From: UBA1660 sp964462035
Lineage (GTDB): Bacteria; Myxococcota_A; Polyangia; Polyangiales; Houyiibacteriaceae
Reading direction: 5' to 3'
Length of the DNA: 64,000 nucleotides
Assembly: GCA_964462035.1 (NCBI GenBank)
Contig: CAYXAP010000051.1
Location: forward strand, 4,577 to 68,576
The translations under genes were made by a program, and so were the position numbers. Within the stretch, counting starts at the first letter, position 1. Each line of letters starts with the position of its first letter. The notes beneath the pieces were generated by a model. That model was not told the DNA's origin. It saw nothing but the letters and a program-made list of their open reading frames with translations, and ran no database searches. This document shows positions 26,297 through 36,200 of this stretch, piece by piece.

Positions 26297-28338
26297 CCTC
26301 GACTCACTGGCGCGCCCATCACACCGTGCTCGCACTCGTGGCGACCGTAGCCATCGTCGCTGCCTGTGACGGCGGCACCAGGGACTACGACTTTCGGGTG
26401 AGCTTCGAGGACGAGTCCACGGGCGCGGCGGCGCGTGCGGTCGTGGCGCGCATCCGTACGGGTGGCTGCGATGGAGCACCGCGCATCTCGGAGACCTTCG
26501 CCCGCGACGCGGCGCCGGCGATGAGTCTCGGCGCGCTGCCCGCGGACTCCTACGGCTTCGAAGCGGAGGCGTTCGACGAGAGCTGCTCCGTGATCGCGCG
26601 GGGCTGTGTGGCCTTCGACGTTCCAGACGCCGACAGTCAGGTGACCCTCGTCCTGCCCACCGTGACCGGCAGCCCCGCGTGTTCGGCCACTCGGTGCTCG
26701 GACGGTGTCTGCGGCGAGGAGGTGCCCATGGACGGCGGCCCCCCGGACGGCGGCGGCGATGGCGGGTCCTCTAGTGATGGCGGCGACGCGAGCGACGCCG
26801 GCCAGGAACCGGACGCCGGTCCTTCGATCGCGGCTCCCCGGATCGTCGCACCGTGGAACGGCGTGTCGACCGGCTCGGCCAACGCCGATCTCGGAGCCAC
26901 CGGGCCCGTCGACCACCCGCTCTTGCCGGAGGTCCGATGGGAGGCCGTCGCCGGTGCCGAGAGCTATGTGCTGGAGATGGCTCCCTGCAGCGGCGTCGAC
27001 GTCGGGAGCTGTGACCTCTCGTCACCGCCGGTCCGGGTCGTGACCGCCGGCGACATGCTCCGTGCGCGCCCGGCGTCGGCCCTGGCCGTGAGCGAGACGG
27101 CGCCGCTCGGCGCGCGCTACGGCTTCCGAGTCGGCGCTTGTGAAGACGTCGCGGGCACTCGCTGTGTGTTCTCGGACCCGCGCTATCTGAACGTCGGCCG
27201 CATCGCCCAAGACGTCGATGGAGACGGGGACGGCGATCTCTACGTGGTCAGCCGTGACGGCTCGGGCACGACGGCGCTGCACGAGATCGTCTCCTTCGAC
27301 TCCAGCGGAGCGGTCGTCGACGCGCCGGTGACCTTCGACTCCATCCGCGCGATCAGCTGGATCGGGGACTACGACGGCGATGGCGTTGGCGAGCTCGCGA
27401 TCGCCACCAACCGCGGCGCGACCGGAAGCGAGATCCTCTACATCGACGCTCTCGCCGAGGCCGGCGCCCTGACCGAGACCACGAGCACCGATCTCGGGGA
27501 CCGCGTCGTGGGCATCGGCGACGTGAACGGCGACGGCTACGCGGACTTCGCAGCCAGCGTGCGATCGCGGGACGAGGTTCGAGTGCAGTTCGGCGGACCG
27601 ACCTTCGACGCCGCCGACAACGCGATCCTCCGCGCGGGGCCGGGCCTGCAAGACTTCGGCTTCGAGCTCGCGGCCGTCGGGGACCAGAACGGCGATGGCC
27701 TCGCAGACCTCGCGGTCGGCTCGCGAATCGCCATGGACCAGGCGCGCTTCGACGTCTACAGCTTCGCGGCGAGTCCGCGGGTCGTGGCGATGACCACCAT
27801 CGCCACCGGTGAGACGGGATTGAGCGGCGTGCCACCGCCCGTCGCTGCCGCCGGCGGCATGGACATGGACGACGATGGCATCCCGGAGATGGCGTTCGGC
27901 CGTCGCCTGGTAGACAGCATCACGGTCATCTTCGCCGAGAGTCAGCAGACTTCTGAATCCGAGGCCGACAGTAGCTATGGGTGGTCGCTGGGCATCGGCG
28001 ACGTCGATGGCACCGGCCGAGCGCGGCTGATCAGCGGCATGCCGGACCGCCCGGCGGCGTTCGGCGACAGCATCTCCGGGGCGACCTCCGTGACCGTGTT
28101 CACGGCGGGCGCCTTCGAGGTCTTGATCAACCCCTACTTCACGCCTGACGACGCACGTGCGGGGGTCGAGGTGACCGTCGTGGACCTCGACGGCGACGGC
28201 CTCGACGACTTCTTCACCCGAGCGCAGAATGGCTTCTTCATCGACCGGCAGGCCTTCGACACCGAAGTCGGGGGGATCGCCGGAGGGCGTTTCGTGTTCC
28301 GCCCGTCCGGGAGACCATGGTCGACGATGACGCGCTGA
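26293..28338 (+). CDS. FG-GAP repeat (beta-propeller) lipoprotein
   Basis: 681-residue exported lipoprotein (lipobox VAAC) starting at a GTG that overlaps the previous stop. After an Asp/Gly/Ser linker at about 140-180 and a fibronectin-like segment comes a run of about seven FG-GAP/integrin-like repeats with calcium loops: DVDGDGDGDL, DYDGDGVGEL, DVNGDGYADF, DQNGDGLADL, DMDDDGIPEM, DVDGTGRARL and DLDGDGLDDF. Together these would make a seven-bladed propeller, a binding platform outside the cell. It overlaps the kinase 2 gene by 22 bases. Confidence 0.82.
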   Translation: MTSTHWRAHHTVLALVATVAIVAACDGGTRDYDFRVSFEDESTGAAARAVVARIRTGGCDGAPRISETFARDAAPAMSLGALPADSYGFEAEAFDESCSVIARGCVAFDVPDADSQVTLVLPTVTGSPACSATRCSDGVCGEEVPMDGGPPDGGGDGGSSSDGGDASDAGQEPDAGPSIAAPRIVAPWNGVSTGSANADLGATGPVDHPLLPEVRWEAVAGAESYVLEMAPCSGVDVGSCDLSSPPVRVVTAGDMLRARPASALAVSETAPLGARYGFRVGACEDVAGTRCVFSDPRYLNVGRIAQDVDGDGDGDLYVVSRDGSGTTALHEIVSFDSSGAVVDAPVTFDSIRAISWIGDYDGDGVGELAIATNRGATGSEILYIDALAEAGALTETTSTDLGDRVVGIGDVNGDGYADFAASVRSRDEVRVQFGGPTFDAADNAILRAGPGLQDFGFELAAVGDQNGDGLADLAVGSRIAMDQARFDVYSFAASPRVVAMTTIATGETGLSGVPPPVAAAGGMDMDDDGIPEMAFGRRLVDSITVIFAESQQTSESEADSSYGWSLGIGDVDGTGRARLISGMPDRPAAFGDSISGATSVTVFTAGAFEVLINPYFTPDDARAGVEVTVVDLDGDGLDDFFTRAQNGFFIDRQAFDTEVGGIAGGRFVFRPSGRPWSTMTR

Positions 28339-30080
28339 CACGGATCGACCAGGAGGGCGAGTCCACTGGCTCCATGGGCGCGACTCCGAAGTCGACCCCC
28401 ATCCACGACGATCGAGTCGGCCGATACCAGCTCGCCTTCGAGATCGCCTCCGGCGGGATGGCGACCGTCTACCTGGCGGCGACGCATGGACCGGCAGGCT
28501 TCGAGAAGGTCTTCGCCCTCAAGCGCATCCACCCGCACCTGGCGAAGGAGAAGAACTACGTCGAGATGTTTCTCGACGAGGCGCGTCTGGCCGCCCGCAT
28601 TCAGCATCCGAACGTGTGCGGCGTGGTCGACTTCGGCGAGGAAGATGGCGAGTACTACCTGGTCATGGAGTACCTGCTCGGCGTCCCGCTCAGCAAGTTG
28701 CTCCGCGAGGTCGCCAGGATGGAGCAGAAGCCACCGCGGTGGCCTGCGATCGCCGGGCGGTTGATCCAAGACGCTTGCGAGGGTCTGCACGCCGCTCACG
28801 AGCTCCGCGGAAACGATGGTTCGCCGCTCGGCGTCGTGCATCGCGACGTGTCCCCGCAGAACCTCTTCGTCGGCTTCGATGGCGTGCTCAAGGTGGTCGA
28901 CTTCGGCATCGCGAAAGCCGCCGACAAGGTCTCGGTCACACGCACTCTCGAGCTCAAGGGCAAGGTCGCCTACATGTCCCCCGAGCAGATCCATCGCGGG
29001 ACGGTCGACCGCCGAACGGATGTCTTCGCGCTCGGTGTCGTTCTCTGGGAGATGCTCACGCTCCGTCGACTCTTCCGGCGGAGCCAGCAGGTCGACACGA
29101 TGTACGCGGTGCTGGAGGGACCGATCCCGCCGCCGAGCCAGCTGCGGGATCTCCCCGCCGAGCTGGACGAGGTGATCCTCGCGGCCCTCGACCGATCGCC
29201 GGAGACCCGCACGCCCGACGCGCGTGAGTTCGGTCGGGGCCTCGGTCGTGTCTTCGGTCGGACGCTGGACCAACCGGTCGACCGTGGAGAGATCAGCCAG
29301 CTCCTCCACGAGCTCTTTCCCGGGGGGGAGGAGTCGGCCCGAGCGCTCGTCGAGATCGCCCGGACCGAATCCCGCCCACGCTCGGTGGTGTCGGTCGTGC
29401 CGGAGGCGGCGGAGTCGTTCCAGGACGTCCCGCTCGCCACGCTCGGGGCGTACCAGGAGCCGGCCGCTCCCCCGGTCCGATGGGGTCGCGCCGCCGCGCT
29501 GCTCACCCTGCTCATCGGTGGCGCCGTCGCGTTGGCGTTCATCCTTCCGCCCCCCGAGGGAAGCCCGGTCGCGGAGCCCACGAACTCTTCCGAGTCGGTC
29601 CCCGCCGAACCGGCGGATGAGCGCGAAAGCTCTCCGGGTGTGGCGGACACCACCGACGACTCGTCCACGGCGGCTCCCTCCCCCGCAGTGATGGAGCCTG
29701 CGGAGGAGGTGACGGCCGGTGAGGTCGACCGCGAGGCCACGGAGCCGGCGACGGTCAGCCCTCGACGACGGAGCCGGCGACGCCGCCCAGCGCCGACCGA
29801 GCCCGTCGCGGCGGTCGACACGCCCGAGCCCGCCGCAGCGTCCGCCGAGCCGACGATGGTGGAGGCGACGACCGGGGTCGTGAACATCGTCGTCCCCGGC
29901 GGTTGGGCCAACGTATACGACGCGAGCGGTCGGCTACTCGGGGCGACGCCGCTGCGGCGGCGGCTGCCGGCCGGACCGCACACGCTCGAGCTGCGCTTCT
30001 CCGGTCAGCCACCGCCGGTCGCGGTCCAGGTCGACGTGCCCGCGGGCGATACGCTTCGGGTCAGTCGCCAGCCCCCCTGA
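28317..30080 (+). CDS. Transmembrane Ser/Thr protein kinase with PEGA domain (kinase 2)
   Basis: 587-residue kinase. Core at about 38-300: glycine loop EIASGGMATVY, FALKRI lysine, HRDVSPQNLF, DFGIAKAAD, and KVAYMSPEQI. One membrane helix near 395 (LLTLLIGGAVALAFIL), an acidic/Thr-rich stalk, and a C-terminal PEGA-like domain (VNIVVPGGWANVYD...LGATPLRRRLPAGPHTLEL). GGGAG precedes ATG 28317, which lies inside the end of the FG-GAP gene; ATG 28374 is an alternative. Coupling suggests the propeller lipoprotein may be part of its sensing unit. Confidence 0.92.
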   Translation: MVDDDALTRIDQEGESTGSMGATPKSTPIHDDRVGRYQLAFEIASGGMATVYLAATHGPAGFEKVFALKRIHPHLAKEKNYVEMFLDEARLAARIQHPNVCGVVDFGEEDGEYYLVMEYLLGVPLSKLLREVARMEQKPPRWPAIAGRLIQDACEGLHAAHELRGNDGSPLGVVHRDVSPQNLFVGFDGVLKVVDFGIAKAADKVSVTRTLELKGKVAYMSPEQIHRGTVDRRTDVFALGVVLWEMLTLRRLFRRSQQVDTMYAVLEGPIPPPSQLRDLPAELDEVILAALDRSPETRTPDAREFGRGLGRVFGRTLDQPVDRGEISQLLHELFPGGEESARALVEIARTESRPRSVVSVVPEAAESFQDVPLATLGAYQEPAAPPVRWGRAAALLTLLIGGAVALAFILPPPEGSPVAEPTNSSESVPAEPADERESSPGVADTTDDSSTAAPSPAVMEPAEEVTAGEVDREATEPATVSPRRRSRRRRPAPTEPVAAVDTPEPAAASAEPTMVEATTGVVNIVVPGGWANVYDASGRLLGATPLRRRLPAGPHTLELRFSGQPPPVAVQVDVPAGDTLRVSRQPP

Positions 30081-30084
30081 CTGC

Positions 30085-31560
30085 TCAGAGCGCGAGCTCG
30101 AGCGTGACCATCGCTTGGAGCCGCTCCGTCAGGAACGGCGAGGGCTGGATCCGGTTCGCACGCTGGTAGGCCGCGTATGCTCCGCTCGCGTCGAAGGGAG
30201 TGCCCTCTCCGAGCCGGCGCGCCTCTCCGAGTTGGATGCACGACCAGGCATCTTCCGCATCGCAGCCTTCGTCCCAGGCGGGGACCGCTCGCTCCGGTCG
30301 CCCAGCCTGCTGCTCGTAGTCCCCCAGATATCCGCAGTGGATCGGGTCGGCTTCGCACGCTCGCGTGGCGAGCTCGATGGCGGCGTCGTAGTTCGGCGGC
30401 GCCAACCGGGAGAGCGTCAGGTACTCGGCCGCATCCAGGCACGCGGTGGCGTCGCCGCGCCGACAGGCGCCGACCGTTGCGCGGTGCGCGGCGGTGATGG
30501 GGCGCTCCGGTGGCTCCGTGGGCTGACGGGCGTGCGGAGGACCATCGGGCGGCCCGTCGTCCATGATCCGGATCCTCCAGGCGGCCGCGTCGTCCGCCGT
30601 GGTGGTGTAGACCACCACGCCATCCTCTGGACACACGCGATCGACCAATGGCGCGCGCGCTCCCTCGGTCTCCACGACCCCGTCCGAGAGGAACGCGACC
30701 CGATGGAGCGAATCGGGTGGCGTGTACAGCCGATCGACGCGCACCTTCGAGCAGGGGACCGGGCCGTCCACCGGCAGGTCCCTCGCGTCGAGGATGAGCA
30801 CCACGCGCCGGTTGGTCAGGGTGTTCATGGGGACGGCGGTCCCGACGGACGGTTCGCCGTCCTGGCTCGTGAGCTTCGCTTGCGAGTGGCCCGGTCCGGC
30901 GAGCCGCCGCGCGGTCCACCGGGTCGTGGCGGAAAGGGGCACCGCCCAGGCTTCGGTGGGGGCGACGTCGCGTTCGAAGAGAACGCTGCCATCGAGCTCG
31001 GCGCGTTCGGCGCGCGCCTCGGCCGCCATGGCGGTGCGCTCGCGGTAGAGCGTCTTCAGCTCTCGCGACATGTAGGTTCCGCCGATGATCGTCTTCCAGG
31101 ACTCTCCGGTCACGACACCCCGGTGGAGGTGATGGAAGACGCGGGCGTCCGGGTCGCGCCGGTCATGGAGGAAGCCGAGCTTCACGTGCAGCTCGAGCTC
31201 GACCGGATCCCGCGCTGCGCACCAGCCGATCACCAATGCGCGTCCGGAGCTCTCCCTGACGAAGCCGTAGGACCCGTCCTTCTCGCGAAGCTCGACCTCC
31301 AGCTCGTCGGCCAGCGTGCCGCTCACCACCAGCTGCACGCACTCCTCCGCTCCGATGTGGACGTCCATCGAGCCCTTCCCGGCGGTGATCGTGACCTCGC
31401 CCTCGTCGACCAGTGGCAAGAGCACCTCGAGCTGGCCAGAGCGGTGGTCGAGGAGGGTCCGAACCTGATCGCGTGTGAGCGGGTCGCCGATCTCGGTCGT
31501 CCACGCCAGAGCGCCGAAGGCGAGAGCGATGAGCGCGGCGATGACGATCAGCTTCGTCAC
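30085..31560 (-). CDS. Membrane-anchored protein with Sel1-like repeats
   Basis: 491-residue protein with an N-terminal signal/anchor (LIVIAALIALAFGALAW), a long central beta-rich region without recognised domain, and a C-terminal Sel1-like repeat stretch with paired cysteines (CRRGDATACLDAAEYL, CEADPIHCGYLGDYEQ, CDAEDAWSCIQLGEARRLG). The GTG at 31560 is supported by CATGCT six bases upstream; the frame runs further back but into low-complexity sequence and the assembly gap. Divergent from the Ser-rich DUF1517 gene. Function unknown. Confidence 0.72.
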   Translation of the reverse strand: MTKLIVIAALIALAFGALAWTTEIGDPLTRDQVRTLLDHRSGQLEVLLPLVDEGEVTITAGKGSMDVHIGAEECVQLVVSGTLADELEVELREKDGSYGFVRESSGRALVIGWCAARDPVELELHVKLGFLHDRRDPDARVFHHLHRGVVTGESWKTIIGGTYMSRELKTLYRERTAMAAEARAERAELDGSVLFERDVAPTEAWAVPLSATTRWTARRLAGPGHSQAKLTSQDGEPSVGTAVPMNTLTNRRVVLILDARDLPVDGPVPCSKVRVDRLYTPPDSLHRVAFLSDGVVETEGARAPLVDRVCPEDGVVVYTTTADDAAAWRIRIMDDGPPDGPPHARQPTEPPERPITAAHRATVGACRRGDATACLDAAEYLTLSRLAPPNYDAAIELATRACEADPIHCGYLGDYEQQAGRPERAVPAWDEGCDAEDAWSCIQLGEARRLGEGTPFDASGAYAAYQRANRIQPSPFLTERLQAMVTLELAL

Positions 31561-31566
31561 GGTGCG

Positions 31567-31572
31567 AGCATG
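31567..31572 (-). promoter_or_regulatory. -10 box (CATGCT), leaderless type
   Basis: CATGCT on the minus strand ends six bases before the GTG at 31560. Confidence 0.45.
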
Positions 31573-31593
31573 CCCGAAGGAGGCGGGACCTGA

Positions 31594-31599
31594 TACCGT
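31594..31599 (+). promoter_or_regulatory. -10 box (TACCGT), leaderless type
   Basis: TACCGT ends nine bases before the ATG at 31609. Confidence 0.45.
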
Positions 31600-31608
31600 C
31601 TTCCCCGG

Positions 31609-33035
31609 ATGACGGTGCTTCCCATCAGCCTCGCGGTGGCGCTGTCGTTCGGTGCCACGGTCGCGAGTGCCCAGTTCTCCGGTGGGTCGTTCGGCGGCTC
31701 GCGCGGTTTCGGAGGGTCGAGCAGCTCGTCGTCTTCGTCGTCTTCGTCGTCTTCGTCGTCTTCGTCGTCTTCGTCGTCTTNNNNNNNNNNNNNNNNNNNN
31801 NNNNNNNNNNNNNNNNNNNNNNNNNNNNNNNNNNNNNNNNNNNNNNNNNNNNNNNNNNNNNNNNNNNNNNNNNNNNNNNNTCGTCGTCTTCGTCGTCTTC
31901 GTCGTCTTCGTCGTCTTCGTCGTCTTCGTCGTCTTGGTCTTCGTCGTCTTCCTCTCGTTCGTCGTCTTCCTCCCGCCGCTCGCGCCGTTCCACTTCGCGA
32001 CGCAGCTCGATGACTCGGACCCGGGTGCGCAGGGCGGTGCCTCACGCGGTGGATGGGCGGAGCGCGGAGCTGCGCGACGCGCTCCGGCTCCCCGAGTCGC
32101 AGCGCGCGCGCTCCGAGGGCTTCTTCGGCCCGCGCCCCACGCGTCGTGACGACCTCGCCGCCAAGCATCAGTACCCGGAGCCGCCCTCGCTCGCGGTCCC
32201 AGAGCGTTTCGAGGAGGGCGCGGTGGAGCGGTCGCCTGACATCTGGGGACCACACTGGGCGACGGTGACCTTCGAAGGTCGGAAGCCGAACTGGCCGGCG
32301 GCCTTGATCACCTTCCTCGTGACCTTCGTCGTCTGTGTCGGCCTCGGCTATCCGATCGTGCGTGCGCGTCGGCGAGCAGGGATCGGCGCGCCGACCCGCT
32401 GTGAGGTTCGCTGCATCAGCCTGGGGTTCGATTGGCGTGAGCGCGGCGCGATCCAGGAGACCCTTCGCCGGCTCGCCGCCCAGTCCGACATGAGGAGCGC
32501 CGATGGCATGCACGACGCGGCCGGTGCGGCGGTCCGGGAGCTGATCCGTGCCCTCCCGGCGGCGCGCTACGCCGCGGTCCGGCGGTCGGAGGGGCCACCA
32601 CGAGTCGCGGAGTCGGCCTTCCACCGGATCACGACCGAGCTCAAGGCCCGCTACCGCCACGACGTGGTCGAGCGGGGTCGCGATCCGTCCGTGGCGCGGC
32701 GGGCAGAAGAGGGGGAGGGGTGGGTGATCGTCTCGCTCGTGGTGGGCGTGACCCGCTTGCTCCCCTGGGTCCCGGTCGGCCTCGATCGCGAGACCCTCGG
32801 TAGCGCCATGTCGGCCATCACCCGCGCGAGCCCGGACGAGCTCGTAGCGCTGGAGGTGGTGTGGTCCCCCGCCGTGGAGACGGACCGCATGAGCTCCCTG
32901 GAGCTCGAGACCCTCTACCCCGAGCTCCAGAAGCTGGATCCCGACGACGCGGCCGGCGCGCGATCCTGCGGGCACTGTGGCGCGGCGCGCGCCGGCGAGA
33001 TTGCGGTCTGCCCCGCTTGCGGCTCCGCCCTCTGA
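31609..33035 (+). CDS. Ser-rich exported DUF1517 protein, interrupted by assembly gap
   Basis: Signal peptide (residues 1-22, ending VASAQ), a Gly/Ser stretch, then a poly-Ser tract coded by TCG/TCT triplets that is cut by 100 Ns. After the gap Ser codons resume at 31881 in another frame, pass into an Arg/Ser region and continue to 33035. The frames join if the true gap length leaves remainder 2 on division by 3, so this is one gene, not a frameshift. The C-terminal part has a membrane helix (ALITFLVTFVVCVGLGY), a DUF1517 domain (WVIVSLVVGVTRLLPWV, LVALEVVWSP) and a zinc ribbon CGHCG...CPACG. Exact length unknown. Confidence 0.75.
31726..31934 (+). repeat. TCGTCGTCT nonamer repeat (poly-Ser tract)
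   Basis: Perfect tandem nine-base units on both sides of the N run. Each codes Ser-Ser-Ser. Copy number is hidden by the gap. Confidence 0.9.
31781..31880. other. Assembly gap (100 Ns)
   Basis: A run of exactly 100 Ns, the customary placeholder for a gap of unknown size, within the nonamer repeat. Confidence 0.98.
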
Positions 33036-33074
33036 GTCCGCGGACCCTCCGGATCTGACCGTTCGGCTCGCGAC

Positions 33075-33112
33075 GGGTGTCGCATCGCCGCCGTCGCATG
33101 GAAGCGACACCC
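33075..33112 (+). promoter_or_regulatory. Activator site: GGGTGTCGC-N20-GCGACACCC
   Basis: Perfect nine-base inverted repeat with a 20-base spacer, 57 bases upstream of the sigma-54 element at 33170. The same design recurs at 39075 and 45591. Confidence 0.75.
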
Positions 33113-33169
33113 GCGCCCTGGTCAGGGGCCGGGGACGGTGAACTCCCACGTTTCTAGGGGGGATCCGCC

Positions 33170-33186
33170 CTGGCACATCGGTTGCT
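33170..33186 (+). promoter_or_regulatory. Sigma-54 type -24/-12 promoter
   Basis: CTGGCAC and TTGCT with five bases between, matching the sigma-54 consensus at both conserved boxes. Predicted to drive the large peroxidase/lectin gene at 33291, leaving a leader of about 90 bases with a GGAGA ribosome site. Confidence 0.75.
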
Positions 33187-33290
33187 CATCTCCTCTCCAG
33201 GATGAGCTCCCCCCGACCCACACACCGGCTCGCTCCTCCTGGCACTCGCCGCCGGTGGCTCGGCGAACGACCGCGAATGGAGAACTGGCG

Positions 33291-36200
33291 ATGACGAACA
33301 CGAGAACGACCACCGGACGGATGAGTGCCACGCTGGCCGTGGTTGCCCTCCTCGGAGGCTGCAGCACCTCGCTCGGCGAGGGCGCACCGCCGGATCGGAC
33401 CGCCTTCAGCCGTGAGCCGCTGGTTCTCGAGCCCAGCGAGGCCCAGCTGGACGAGCTCGGCACGCGGCGAGTGACGGCGGACGATCGCGGTGACGCGCGG
33501 GAGGTGGGCTACCTGGACTTCGCCAACTCGAGCAGTCGCATCGACGTCCGCGAGGCCTTCATGCGTTGGGATGTCTCGGCACCCCCGAACACCTACCGTG
33601 TGGTGATCCACTACGCGCTTGGAAGCAGCGCCCGCCCGGGCCAACTCCTCATCAACGGCGCGGCCGCCGCCGACATCGCCTTCGGTGGCACCGGCTCCTG
33701 GTCGACCTGGGACAACGAGGCCTTCGAGGTCCGCGTGGACGGGCCGATCGAGAGCGTGGCCGTGGTTCCGACCACGTCTCGGAGCGGACCGAACGTCGAC
33801 TACGTGGAGCTCTACCCACTCGTGGTGGACGAGCCCACCGAAGGTCTGGAGCCCGGGGACCTGTCGACCCCGAGCGCGGCGACCTATGCGCGGCTCGACA
33901 GCCGCCCGCGAGCCTTCGCGGAGCGCGTTCGCACCCCGTTCAACGGCAACGGCCACGCGGAGAGCTGGGACGGCCGCATCTTCGTGGTCCGCCGTTCGCC
34001 CAGCGGCCGCGGCGGCTGGTACGCCAGCGCCTTCCGCCCGGAGCGAGTCACGCTCGACGGCGACGGACTGCCCGACTTCTCCCGCGCCTTCGGCGAACGG
34101 GTGACTCTCGAGACGGACGACGAGAACCCGGACCTGGACCACAACTGGCTCGGTCTGACCCCCGATCCGTCGGTGACCACCGAGAACCCCTTCCCCTCCG
34201 ATTCCCGCGGTCGCTACGACCTCGACGGGACTCATCGCACCTACCGGGCGCTGGTCTGGGCGACGAACGAGCGCGGGCGCGGCGGCTTCGGTAGCGAGTT
34301 CCGGTCCATGGGAATTCGCCCGGCGACCTTCGTCATCGAGGACGCTCACACGCGGGACGCCGAGATCCTCAGCGCGGACTTCACCGGCGACTGGGTGCCT
34401 CTCGAGGTGAACGGCACCCGTGACGGATTGGACTGCATCGAGCCGACGATCACCAACGACGGCCGCCTGATCATCTGCCAGGGCCACCAAGACAACAACG
34501 GCCGCATCGATCGGCTGGTCTACTCGTGGAACCCGGCGCCCGGCCAAGCCGAGGGGTGGAGCTTCCCGCGACCGCTGGCGCAGATGCACCAGCTCGCCGA
34601 CGTCGACGTCCAGGGCATCCCCTTCGGTGTCCGCTTCCCCCTCGCGCAGCAGCCCTTGCGGGATCAGCGTGGCGTCGAATACGCGCCGGACGACGAGATT
34701 CGCGGCGCCTACCCGTGGATCAGTCGCGACGGCTCCGAGCTCTTCTATCAGGCCTCGCGACAGGGGGTGAGCGCCCGCCGCTCGGCGACGACGGTGGTCG
34801 GCCGCTGGACCGGCTGGAACATGCGCCACATCGATGGGCCCATCAATCACAGGATCGGCGACTCGCGCCTCTTCCTCTCGTCGCCGGGTGCGTTCACCAC
34901 CATGTGGTCGCCCTACAAGGACGTGCCCGAGCTGCCGTTGCCGTATTCGGTTCGCGGTCCGAGCTACCCGCTCTTCCACTCGAACGGCGGCGACTACTCG
35001 GAGGTGAGCTTCGAGGACTACCTCGATGGCGACTACGTCCTCTTCTACGGCATGAACCAGCAGGTGGACCGCGACGGCAACTACCTGACGGACCGGACCA
35101 ACGACACCTCCGGCCACTTCCACAACGGCACCCTCGTCGACGCTCGCTTCCCCATCGAGCACGATGGAACGGACGAGACCGTGGGGCGCCACGGTCAGGC
35201 GATCTACTTCCGCGACGGCGGCCACATCCAGGTGCAGCGGAGCGAGGCGTTCGACCGCCTGAGCCAGGACGCGAGCGTCGAGATGTTCCTCCGCCGAGAG
35301 GTCGCCCGCTCGCGGGAGCTGCCCCTCTTCGAGATGGCCGGTGGGCTCTCGCTCTCCCTGAACGACGAGGGCCGCTTGGTGGCGCGGGTCGAGGACCGGT
35401 CCGGCGCCTCCGACACCCTGGTGGCTCCCCGTGAGACGGCGATCACCCGCGACGAATGGGTACACGTGGCGATGACCTACGCGGGCGACACCAAGGCCCT
35501 TCGGCTCTATGTCGACGGAGAGCAGGTCGCTTCGAGCTTTGCGGCGATCGACGATCTCCGTACCTCCGGCGCGGTGACGGTCGGCCCCCGCGGCGCGTCC
35601 GGCGGGCTCCTGCTCCTCGACGAGGTGAAGGTCTCCAGCGTCGAGCGCGAGCCCTTCGAGATCCGCCATGGCGCCAACGTGCTCAGCAACCGTGGGACTC
35701 AGCCCGAGCTGGCCAGCGCCACGCCGAGCCACCTTCGCTCGCTGATTCGCTTCGCGCCGACGATCGAACGCTTCAGCGGCGCGGCCGCGGCGCTCGGCGA
35801 GGACCTCTTCGCCGCCGAGATCCTCTCGGCGACCCGCTCCACTTCGTGCGCGACTTGCCACGTGCAGTCGTTGTCCTTCACCGACGCCTTGCCGATCGCC
35901 GAGAGCGCCGAGCCCGACGCAGGTCCAGGGACTCGCAACACTCCGACCATCGTCAACCGCCTCTTCTCCGGCTTCCAGGGCTGGGGTGGCGAGGCCGGGT
36001 CGCTGGCCGCGCAGGCGCGGATCCCCATCGCGGCCGCGCACGAGATGAACCTTCCGCTGAACGAGGCGGTGCAGCGGCTGCGCACCGAGGGCGATTGGAG
36101 CTCGCGCTTCCGCGCCGTGTTCGGTGAGGAGCCGAGCGAGGACACGCTGGCAGCGGCGCTGGCGAGCTTCGAGGTGCTCCAGTTCTCGCCGCGGACCCGC

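Noticed and set aside
31726..31934. Tandem repeats as CRISPR
   Set aside because: Nine-base units without spacers, coding poly-Ser; no cas genes.
31609..33035. True frameshift in the DUF1517 gene
   Set aside because: The frame change coincides with a gap of arbitrary length, so no frameshift needs to be assumed.
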